Shown: positions 5,287 through 9,988 of the stretch, piece by piece
Layout: each line of letters starts with the position of its first letter
How positions within the stretch are numbered: the first letter of the stretch is position 1
NCBI GenBank assembly: GCA_023261605.1
Contig: JAHFOP010000006.1
Location: 1-9,988 of the forward strand
Reading direction: 5' to 3'
From: Candidatus Moraniibacteriota bacterium
GTDB lineage: Bacteria > Patescibacteriota > Minisyncoccia > Moranbacterales > UBA2206
DNA: 9,988 bases
Program-made: the position numbers and the translations under genes
Notes under the pieces: generated by a model
What the model was told of the DNA's origin: nothing
What the model saw: only the letters and a program-made list of their open reading frames with translations
The model's database searches: none

Positions 5287-5631
5287 ATGACACGAAGTTT
5301 GAAAAAAGGTCTCTATGTTGATGAGAGACTGATCAAAAAAATTCAAGATAAAAAGCCGGGTGACCGGACACCGATCAAAACGTGGTCGCGGGCTTCAGTC
5401 ATTTCTCCAGAAATGGTCAGTTTCACTTTTGCTGTTCACAATGGAAAAGATTTCATTCCGGTTGCGATTTCTGAAGAAATGGTGGGACACAAATTGGGCG
5501 AATTTTCTCCAACCAGAAAATTCACTAAGCATGGTGGAAAGATGCAAAAGGAAATGGAAACCGCAGCTAAGCAAAGAGATCTAGACGCAGCGAAAGCGGC
5601 TAAAACGAGCGAACCGGCTAAGAAAAAATAA
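5287..5631 (+). CDS. rpsS: 30S ribosomal protein S19
   Basis: S19 lies in the head of the small subunit next to S13, near the A-site finger bridge. Residues 1-85 show the whole family fold: MTRSLKKGLYVDERLIKKI, TWSRASVISPEMV (32-44), FAVHNGKDFIPVAISEEMVG (48-67), and the signature GHKLGEFSPTRKFTKHGG (67-84). Residues 86-114 are a Lys/Ala/Glu-rich C-terminal extension (E. coli S19 is 92 aa). The extension is likely helical then disordered, ending EPAKKK. The gene starts 15 bases after rplB and lacks a Shine-Dalgarno. Confidence 0.97.
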   Translation: MTRSLKKGLYVDERLIKKIQDKKPGDRTPIKTWSRASVISPEMVSFTFAVHNGKDFIPVAISEEMVGHKLGEFSPTRKFTKHGGKMQKEMETAAKQRDLDAAKAAKTSEPAKKK

Positions 5632-5649
5632 ATTAACAAGAATATTGAT

Positions 5650-6207
5650 ATGAAGGTCACGGCACAACTCAACAACATAAGAATAGCTCCACGAAAATCA
5701 CGTTTGGTGGCTCGTCTGGTGAAAGGAATGAATGTTCCTGAAGCTTTGGGGCAGCTGGATGTTAACGTGAAAAAAACCAGTTCTTTTATGGCGAAACTTA
5801 TTTTGAGCGCAGTGGCTAATGGAGAGAATAATTTTGGTTTGGACAAAAACAATCTTTATGTGCAGGAAGTTTTGGTTGGCGAAGGACCAGTTATGAAACG
5901 ATGGATGCCAAAAGCTTTTGGACGGGCCGGACGAATTTTAAAAAGAACTTCCAAAATAAAATTGACACTGGAAGAAAGAATAGAAGGTAAAGGCAGAAAA
6001 ACTAAAGAAGAAATGGACAAAGAGAAGAAAAAAAGATTAGAAGAAAGGAAAAAGCAGATGAAAGAACTATCGGAAGAGAAAGAAGAAAAAACTGAAAACA
6101 AAGCTGGCAAGACAGAAAAAGTCGAAAGTAACAAAAAAATTGAAAATAGCCAAAAAGAGACCAAAAATAAATGGGGAGAGAAAATATTCAGAAGGAAGTC
6201 AATGTAA
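5650..6207 (+). CDS. rplV: 50S ribosomal protein L22 with long charged C-terminal tail
   Basis: L22 binds several 23S domains and sends a beta-hairpin into the exit tunnel. Residues 1-110 are a complete L22: RIAPRKSRLVARLVKGM (11-27), then the tunnel hairpin with GEGPVMKRWMPKAFGRAGRI (78-97) and LKRTSKIKLTLEE. After this comes a tail of about 75 residues (111-185), almost entirely Lys, Glu, Arg, Asn and Gln. Its first half (KEEMDKEKKKRLEERKKQMK) should form a single charged helix or coiled coil, and the rest looks disordered. E. coli L22 ends at 110. Both L22 termini lie on the outer surface near the tunnel exit, so the tail could contact nascent chains or targeting factors (inference). The tail is A-rich in DNA, and there is no frameshift. 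Confidence 0.96.
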   Translation: MKVTAQLNNIRIAPRKSRLVARLVKGMNVPEALGQLDVNVKKTSSFMAKLILSAVANGENNFGLDKNNLYVQEVLVGEGPVMKRWMPKAFGRAGRILKRTSKIKLTLEERIEGKGRKTKEEMDKEKKKRLEERKKQMKELSEEKEEKTENKAGKTEKVESNKKIENSQKETKNKWGEKIFRRKSM

Positions 6208-6247
6208 GTGAGATATTTAACCAAAAGCATAAGAAAAGTTAAAAATT

Positions 6248-6907
6248 ATGGGAAATAAGATTAATCCAATTGGGTTTCGTCTCGGTATTACACAAGATTG
6301 GAAATCCAAATGGTTTAGTAAAAAAAAGGAATATAAGGTCAATCTGCGACAAGATATTGAGATCCGCCAAGATATTACGAAAAAATGGAAGGCTGCTCTT
6401 ATTTCTGAGGTGGAAATTGTCCGATCGGCCAAAATGATCAAAGTTATCATCAAGACGGCGCGTCCGGGTGTGCTTATTGGACGCGGTGGCAGTGGAATTG
6501 AAGAGGTTAAGAGCTATATTCACACCAAATTTTTCAACAAAAGCCGAACAACCAATTTGAAAGTGGAAGTGCAAGAAGTGAAACGTTTTGAAGAAAGTGC
6601 TTCAATCATTGCTCAAAATATTGTAGAACAACTGGAAAAAAGAATGCCTTTCCGACGAGCAATGAAAACAGCTATAGAACAAACCATGAAAAACAAAGAA
6701 GTGAAAGGGATGAAGATTGAGATGTCTGGTCGTCTAGGTGGAGCGGAAATGTCGAGAACAGAGAAAGCTTCCAAGGGTAGCGTACCGTTACATACAATGC
6801 GAGCTGACATTGATTTTTCCAGGGCGACAGCTTTTACAACCTATGGAACGCTCGGAGTGAAGGTGTGGTTGAATAAGGGAGAAGTGTTCAAAAGCGAGAC
6901 TAATTAA
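6248..6907 (+). CDS. rpsC: 30S ribosomal protein S3
   Basis: S3 helps form the mRNA entry channel and contributes to ribosomal helicase activity. The 219 residues start with the typical MGNKINPIGFRLGITQDWKS. A KH domain follows with its GxxG loop in LIGRGGSGIEEV (76-87). The C-terminal domain shows KRMPFRRAMK (131-140), which holds the basic entry-channel residues, then SGRLGGAEMSRTE (160-172), VPLHTMRADIDF (179-190) and TTYGTLGVKVWL. It is slightly shorter than E. coli S3 (233), losing only tail residues. The 40-base gap after rplV is one of the longer ones in the cluster, AT-rich and without a Shine-Dalgarno. Confidence 0.97.
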   Translation: MGNKINPIGFRLGITQDWKSKWFSKKKEYKVNLRQDIEIRQDITKKWKAALISEVEIVRSAKMIKVIIKTARPGVLIGRGGSGIEEVKSYIHTKFFNKSRTTNLKVEVQEVKRFEESASIIAQNIVEQLEKRMPFRRAMKTAIEQTMKNKEVKGMKIEMSGRLGGAEMSRTEKASKGSVPLHTMRADIDFSRATAFTTYGTLGVKVWLNKGEVFKSETN

Positions 6908-6931
6908 TAATGATCTAAGTTTTCAAACGTT

Positions 6932-7342
6932 ATGTTGATGCCAAGAAAAGTAAAACACAGAAAGATCCAGCGTGGCGGTCCGCTTCGTGGGGTGGCTCAC
7001 CGGAACAACGAAATAAGTTTTGGCAGCTTTGGTTTGAAGTCATTGGGCAATAGTTTGGTATCCGCCAGACAAATTGAATCAGCTAGACGTGCTATGACTC
7101 GTTACATCCAGCGCGGAGGGAAGATTTGGATCAGAATTTTTCCGGATAAGCCGATGACTAAAAAAGGTAATGAAACTCCGATGGGAAAAGGAAAAGGCGC
7201 AGTGGATCATTTTGTGGCGGTGGTCAAGCCGGGAACGATGCTGTTTGAGATGGATGGTGTGAAGGAAAATATAGCTAAAGAAGCGATGAGGCTCGCGGCC
7301 TATAAGCTGAATGTGAAAACCAAATTTATAGTCAAGGAGTAA
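6932..7342 (+). CDS. rplP: 50S ribosomal protein L16
   Basis: L16 organises the A-site side of the 50S subunit and contacts tRNA near the peptidyl-transferase centre. The 136 residues contain MLMPRKVKHRKIQRG, ISFGSFGLKSLGNSLVSARQIESARRAMTR (28-57), GGKIWIRIFPDKPMTKK (62-78), MGKGKG (84-89) and VVKPGTMLFEMDGV. The position aligned with E. coli Arg81, the Arg hydroxylated there by YcfD, is Pro83 here (ETPMGKGKG). The aromatic pair after it is also changed (VDHFVA in place of VEYWVA). I keep ATG 6932 because MLMP-type starts are usual for L16; an ATG at 6938 is also possible. There is no Shine-Dalgarno. Confidence 0.97.
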   Translation: MLMPRKVKHRKIQRGGPLRGVAHRNNEISFGSFGLKSLGNSLVSARQIESARRAMTRYIQRGGKIWIRIFPDKPMTKKGNETPMGKGKGAVDHFVAVVKPGTMLFEMDGVKENIAKEAMRLAAYKLNVKTKFIVKE

Positions 7343-7364
7343 ATCAAATTTTTGAGAAAATATT

Positions 7365-7559
7365 ATGAAAGCTAAAGAGACACGTCAAAAAATTAGAGAG
7401 AACAGTTTGGAAGAAGCCAAAAAGTTATTGACTGATAAACTGGGGAAAATCCGGAAGCTTAGATTTGACATTGCCTCAAAACAAGTTAAAAATATTCGGG
7501 AAATTAGAAAAGAAAAAAAAGATGTTGCTAGAATCCTAACTTTAATTAAAGAAAAATAA
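7365..7559 (+). CDS. rpmC: 50S ribosomal protein L29
   Basis: L29 is a small helical protein beside L23 at the exit tunnel. The 64 residues form the expected helical hairpin: an N-terminal ENSLEEAKKLLTDKLGKIRKLRFDIASKQ (13-41), then the family signature region KNIREIRKEKKDVARILTLIKEK. Length is typical. AAGGAG (7334-7339, inside the end of rplP) is 25 bases from the ATG, too distant to serve as its ribosome binding site. It lies between rplP and rpsQ as in nearly all bacteria. Confidence 0.93.
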   Translation: MKAKETRQKIRENSLEEAKKLLTDKLGKIRKLRFDIASKQVKNIREIRKEKKDVARILTLIKEK

Positions 7560-7571
7560 TAGTCTCCTCAT

Positions 7572-7820
7572 ATGGAAAATAATCCAACCGAAAATAAAAT
7601 AGTATCCAAGAAAAGGGGTGTTGTTGTGAGTGACAAGGGCGATAAGACTATTGTTGTGGCTGTTGGTTCATATAAAACCCATTCAAAATATAAGAAAAAA
7701 TATCGTGTGACTAAAAAATATAAGGCGCACGACGAGGAGAATAAGTGTAAAATTGGAGATACTGTCGAAATTGTGCCAAGTCGTCCAAGAAGCGCCGGAA
7801 AACAATATATAGTAAACTAG
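7572..7820 (+). CDS. rpsQ: 30S ribosomal protein S17
   Basis: S17 is an OB-fold protein that binds 16S rRNA early in assembly. The 82 residues begin with about nine polar residues, then show the fold: KKRGVVVSDKGDKTIVVAV (13-31), a basic loop SKYKKKYRVTKKYKAHDEEN (38-57) containing the conserved Lys-x-x-x-His-Asp-Glu pattern, and IGDTVEIVPSRPRS (61-74), the family signature. The bases before the ATG read CTCCTCAT, which contains an anti-Shine-Dalgarno-like sequence and no Shine-Dalgarno, so initiation must rely on other features. It sits 12 bases after rpmC. Confidence 0.95.
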   Translation: MENNPTENKIVSKKRGVVVSDKGDKTIVVAVGSYKTHSKYKKKYRVTKKYKAHDEENKCKIGDTVEIVPSRPRSAGKQYIVN

Positions 7821-7830
7821 ACTAAATTAT

Positions 7831-8196
7831 ATGATTCAAGATAGAACAAGATTAAAAATAGCGGATAATAGTGGCGCCAAGGTGGTGGAATGCTTCAAGG
7901 TGCTTGGTGGAACCAGAAGACGTTTTGCTCAACTTGGTGATGTTGTGGTTGCAGCTGTGAAAGTGTCTGAACCGCGCGGTATGGTCAAAAAGGGAGACAA
8001 GGTCAGAGTGGTGATTGTTAGGCAGCGGAAAGAATTCCGTCGCAAGGACGGATCATACATCCGTTTTGACGAGAACGCGGCAGTGATCGTGGACGGCAAA
8101 GAACCGAAAGGCACTCGAATTTTTGGACCGATTGCCAGGGAGCTTCGTGATAAAGGATTCAGCAAGATAGTATCACTCGCACCAGAAGTTTTATAA
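7831..8196 (+). CDS. rplN: 50S ribosomal protein L14
   Basis: L14 lies on the 50S interface side, where it forms intersubunit bridges and is the docking site of the silencing factor RsfS. The 121 residues match the usual length of about 122. Hallmarks are MIQDRTRLKIADNSGAK (1-17), the signature region VVVAAVKVSEPRGMVKKGD (38-56), RRKDGSYIRFDENAAVIVD (70-88), and GTRIFGPIARELRD (94-107). It starts 10 bases after rpsQ with T at -1 and no Shine-Dalgarno. Confidence 0.98.
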   Translation: MIQDRTRLKIADNSGAKVVECFKVLGGTRRRFAQLGDVVVAAVKVSEPRGMVKKGDKVRVVIVRQRKEFRRKDGSYIRFDENAAVIVDGKEPKGTRIFGPIARELRDKGFSKIVSLAPEVL

Positions 8197-8205
8197 AATA
8201 ATATT

Positions 8206-8520
8206 ATGAAAATCAAGAAAAACGATATAGTAAAAATGTTAGCTGGCAAAGACAGTGGGAAAACTGGCAAGGTTTTGCAAGTGCTTCCTTCGGAAGAAAA
8301 AGTGATTGTCGAGGGTTTGAATCTGATGAAAAAACATGTGCGAGCGCGTCGCGAAGGAGAAGCCGGACAACGATTAGAATTGCCGAGAAAAGTTACAATC
8401 TCTGATGTTATGCTGATTTGCCCGAAATGTTCCAAGGCAACCAGAGTCGGATATAAGGTTTCCAAAGAGAAGGATGTCAAAAAAGCCAGAATCTGCAAAA
8501 AATGTAAAAGTGAAATATAG
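8206..8520 (+). CDS. rplX: 50S ribosomal protein L24 with zinc ribbon
   Basis: L24 is an assembly initiator near the tunnel exit. A KOW motif occupies about residues 3-30 (IKKNDIVKMLAGKDSGKTGKV). The middle has the typical VEGLNLMKKHVRARR stretch. Two CxxC pairs, Cys72/Cys75 (CPKC) and Cys97/Cys100 (CKKC), form a C-terminal zinc ribbon that many bacterial L24 proteins have and E. coli has lost. Length is 104, equal to the norm. It lies nine bases after rplN, among the shortest gaps in the window. Confidence 0.97.
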   Translation: MKIKKNDIVKMLAGKDSGKTGKVLQVLPSEEKVIVEGLNLMKKHVRARREGEAGQRLELPRKVTISDVMLICPKCSKATRVGYKVSKEKDVKKARICKKCKSEI

Positions 8521-8547
8521 AAGTTTCTACGATTAAATTTATATAGT

Positions 8548-9096
8548 ATGACCAAGATTAAGGAAAAGTACAACAAAATAGTTATTGCAGAAATGAAAAA
8601 ACAGTTCAATTTGAAAAATGTTTTTGAAGTTCCTCGAATTGAAAAAGTGGTGGTGAATGTCGGTACTGGAAAATATTTGAATGATTCCGCTAAGGTTGCA
8701 GATATTTTCAAAGCATTGGAAACAATTACGGCTCAAAAACCACTGAACACCAAGTCGCGAAAGTCTATTGCAGGATTCAAAATCAGGGAAGGTCTAGAAG
8801 TCGGAATGAAAGTGACTCTGCGTGGCACGCGAATGTGGGATTTCATTGAGAGAACTGTGGGGGCAGCTTTGCCCCGCGTGAAAGATTTCCATGGGCTGAA
8901 ACTGTCTTCTGTGGATGCAGATGGGAATTTGAATATCGGCATCAAGGAGCATCTGATTTTCCCGGAAATTTTGCCAGAACAAGTCAAGACCATCTTCTCT
9001 TTTCAAGTTACAATTACTACTACGGCCAAGAGCAGAGAAGAAGGTTTGGCACTATTCAAAGCCCTAGGATTCCCGTTGGAAACAACAAATATTTAA
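8548..9096 (+). CDS. rplE: 50S ribosomal protein L5
   Basis: L5 binds 5S rRNA and contacts P-site tRNA in the central protuberance. The 182 residues show the family's order: an N-terminal helix MTKIKEKYNKIVIAEMKKQF, VPRIEKVVVNVGTG (28-41), QKPLNTKSRKSIAGFKIREG (63-82) carrying the 5S-binding surface, VTLRGTRMWDFIERTV (89-104), LPRVKDFHGL (108-117), and the C-terminal IFPEILPEQV then VTITTTAKSREEGLALFKALGFP. The gene follows rplX by 27 bases. AAGTTTCTA right after rplX (8521-8529) also occurs before rplB (4425-4433). Confidence 0.98.
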   Translation: MTKIKEKYNKIVIAEMKKQFNLKNVFEVPRIEKVVVNVGTGKYLNDSAKVADIFKALETITAQKPLNTKSRKSIAGFKIREGLEVGMKVTLRGTRMWDFIERTVGAALPRVKDFHGLKLSSVDADGNLNIGIKEHLIFPEILPEQVKTIFSFQVTITTTAKSREEGLALFKALGFPLETTNI

Positions 9097-9124
9097 ATAT
9101 AAATTAAGCAATCGATAAATATAT

Positions 9125-9310
9125 ATGGCAAAGAAATCAGTAGAAGCAAGAGCTCGAAAAACACCAAAATTTTCCACGCGCAGTGTCCGTCGATGTTGGA
9201 AGTGCGGTCGGAAACATGGCTATATGCGGCAGTTTGATCTTTGCCGGATATGTTTTAGGGAATTGGCGAGCACTGGGCAGATCCCTGGAGTAAAGAGATC
9301 AAGTTGGTAG
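9125..9310 (+). CDS. rpsZ: 30S ribosomal protein S14, zinc-binding type Z
   Basis: S14 is a late-assembly head protein. This is the short 61-residue form (C+ or type Z), often also called rpsN. Cys24/Cys27 and Cys40/Cys43 make the zinc site in RRCWKCGRKHGYMRQFDLCR. The C-terminal part FRELASTGQIPGVKRSSW is the family signature. A basic N terminus of about 20 residues is typical. I chose ATG 9125, preceded by an AT-only stretch (AAATATAT) with no Shine-Dalgarno. Confidence 0.97.
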   Translation: MAKKSVEARARKTPKFSTRSVRRCWKCGRKHGYMRQFDLCRICFRELASTGQIPGVKRSSW

Positions 9311-9322
9311 ATAGAAAGAATC

Positions 9323-9339
9323 TAAATTAAACTCACAAA
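9323..9339 (+). repeat. AU-rich box before rpsH, copied before rplF
   Basis: TAAATTAAACTCACAAA ends two bases before the rpsH ATG. The spacer before rplF has TAAATTAAATTCACAAA at 9752-9768, identical at 16 of 17 bases and ending three bases before the ATG. The core TAAATTAA also occurs at 5629-5636 and 9100-9107. Confidence 0.6.
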
Positions 9340-9341
9340 CT

Positions 9342-9740
9342 ATGGACAAAATTGCTGAAATGTTAACTAAAATAAGAAACGCCCAAATGGCTGGGCACAA
9401 GGAAGTGGAGATAAAATTTTCCAAGTTTAAGTTTGCTTTGGCTGAGATTCTGAAAAAAGAAGGTTTTGTTGAGTCGGTTTCTCGCAATAAAGATGAGGCG
9501 GGGGCTATAAAAATAGTACTTAAGTATTTCCAAACTTCCAATACCGAAAAAACACCAGCTATTCGCGGACTCAAGAAGGTGAGTAAATGCGGGCAAAGAA
9601 TCTACATTAAAAGTAAGGATATTAAAACAGTTAAAAATGAATTTGGTATTGCGATTGTTTCCACTTCCAAGGGAGTGATGACAGGGGCAGATTCCAGAAA
9701 ATTGGGATTGGGAGGAGAATGTATCTGCGAAATTTGGTAG
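9342..9740 (+). CDS. rpsH: 30S ribosomal protein S8
   Basis: S8 binds the central domain of 16S rRNA; in E. coli it also represses the spc operon by binding near rplE. The 132 residues begin MDKIAEMLTKIRNAQMAGH, with the first residues trimmed compared with the usual MTDPIADMLTRIRNA. They continue with the alpha/beta N-terminal domain and end in the RNA-binding signature IVSTSKGVMTGADSRKLGLGGECICEIW (residues 105-132). The SxSxG-type loop that recognises rRNA is intact. I see no obvious rRNA mimic in the rplX-rplE spacer that would repeat the E. coli S8 autoregulation. It starts 31 bases after rpsZ. Confidence 0.97.
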   Translation: MDKIAEMLTKIRNAQMAGHKEVEIKFSKFKFALAEILKKEGFVESVSRNKDEAGAIKIVLKYFQTSNTEKTPAIRGLKKVSKCGQRIYIKSKDIKTVKNEFGIAIVSTSKGVMTGADSRKLGLGGECICEIW

Positions 9741-9751
9741 TGCCAAGAAAT

Positions 9752-9768
9752 TAAATTAAATTCACAAA
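9752..9768 (+). repeat. AU-rich box before rplF (copy of 9323-9339)
   Basis: TAAATTAAATTCACAAA differs at one base from the box before rpsH. Both lie at the same place relative to the ATG, where a Shine-Dalgarno would normally be. Confidence 0.6.
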
Positions 9769-9771
9769 GTT

Positions 9772-9988
9772 ATGTCTAAGATCGGAAAAAAACCAATAGC
9801 AATTCCTGCGGGAGTGGAAATCATAAAAAATGATAACCTCTTGGAAGTTAAGGGTCCCAAAGGAACTTTAAGCTTGGAGATTAACCCTAATTCCAATGTA
9901 AACATCTCAGAAAAGGAAATTGTGGTGGAAAAGGGCGGATCTTCAAAAGAAGCCAATGCTGTTTGGGGTCTGATGCGATCACTTATCA
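9772..9988 (+). CDS. rplF: 50S ribosomal protein L6 (N-terminal part)
   Basis: L6 lies near the GTPase-associated centre of the 50S subunit. Only the first 72 codons are inside the window; the gene is cut by the window end, not broken. The visible part has the family start MSKIGKKPIAIPAGVEI, the strand-turn LEVKGPKGTLSLEI (24-37), and the SKEANAVWGLMRSLI stretch (58-72) that corresponds to the conserved region before the first domain's RNA contact. It starts 31 bases after rpsH, as expected in the spc order, with the AU-rich box just upstream. Confidence 0.95.
   Translation, partial: MSKIGKKPIAIPAGVEIIKNDNLLEVKGPKGTLSLEINPNSNVNISEKEIVVEKGGSSKEANAVWGLMRSLI

Noticed and set aside
7572..7574. 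CTCCT before rpsQ as a regulatory anti-Shine-Dalgarno.
   Set aside because: With no Shine-Dalgarno nearby for it to pair with, and only five bases, chance is the simpler reading.
7929..8711. A 260-codon open frame on the - strand spanning rplN, rplX and rplE.
   Set aside because: It lies wholly antisense to three unmistakable ribosomal genes, and its Ser/Phe/Leu/Ile-rich product is what the reverse complement of Lys/Glu-rich coding yields. No start signal or family resemblance.

Overview
The window is an AT-rich stretch of bacterial chromosome dominated by the S10-spc ribosomal protein cluster. All 20 genes I support are on the + strand. The most likely source is a member of the Candidate Phyla Radiation (Patescibacteria, probably a Parcubacteria-type lineage). 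The reasons are: tuf lies directly upstream of rpsJ without rpsL-rpsG-fusA; L3 is short (184 aa); L24 carries a four-cysteine zinc ribbon and S14 is the short zinc type; L22 has a long charged tail; Shine-Dalgarno motifs are almost absent; and the first gene is a Lys/His-rich surface protein with a C-terminal peptidoglycan-binding domain. The phylum call is inference from these traits and not from a search.

Layout. Bases 1-481 hold the 3' end of a surface or wall-binding protein. A promoter-like sequence then precedes a 93-residue protein I do not recognise (584-865). A 180-base spacer with a structured, GC-richer 3' half leads into tuf (EF-Tu, 1046-2239). Tuf is followed by a strong hairpin, a second AT-rich hairpin and rpsJ (S10, 2335-2661). 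Between rpsJ and rplC is an unusual 216-base spacer. It holds four tandem TACGAAT copies, a structured region ending in a terminator (2762-2841), and two more TACGAAT copies just before rplC.

From 2878 on, the cluster is tight and in the classical order: rplC, rplD, rplW, rplB, rpsS, rplV, rpsC, rplP, rpmC, rpsQ, rplN, rplX, rplE, rpsZ (rpsN type Z), rpsH, and the first 72 codons of rplF at the window end. Gaps are about 9-40 bases, with no overlaps, frameshifts or broken genes.

These genes make EF-Tu and 17 ribosomal proteins of both subunits, so one transcript (or two, split at the 2841 terminator) would co-ordinate ribosome assembly and elongation. The main candidates for undescribed biology are the attenuator-like RNA between rpsJ and rplC with its flanking repeats, and a near-uniform T immediately before the ATG in genes without a Shine-Dalgarno sequence.
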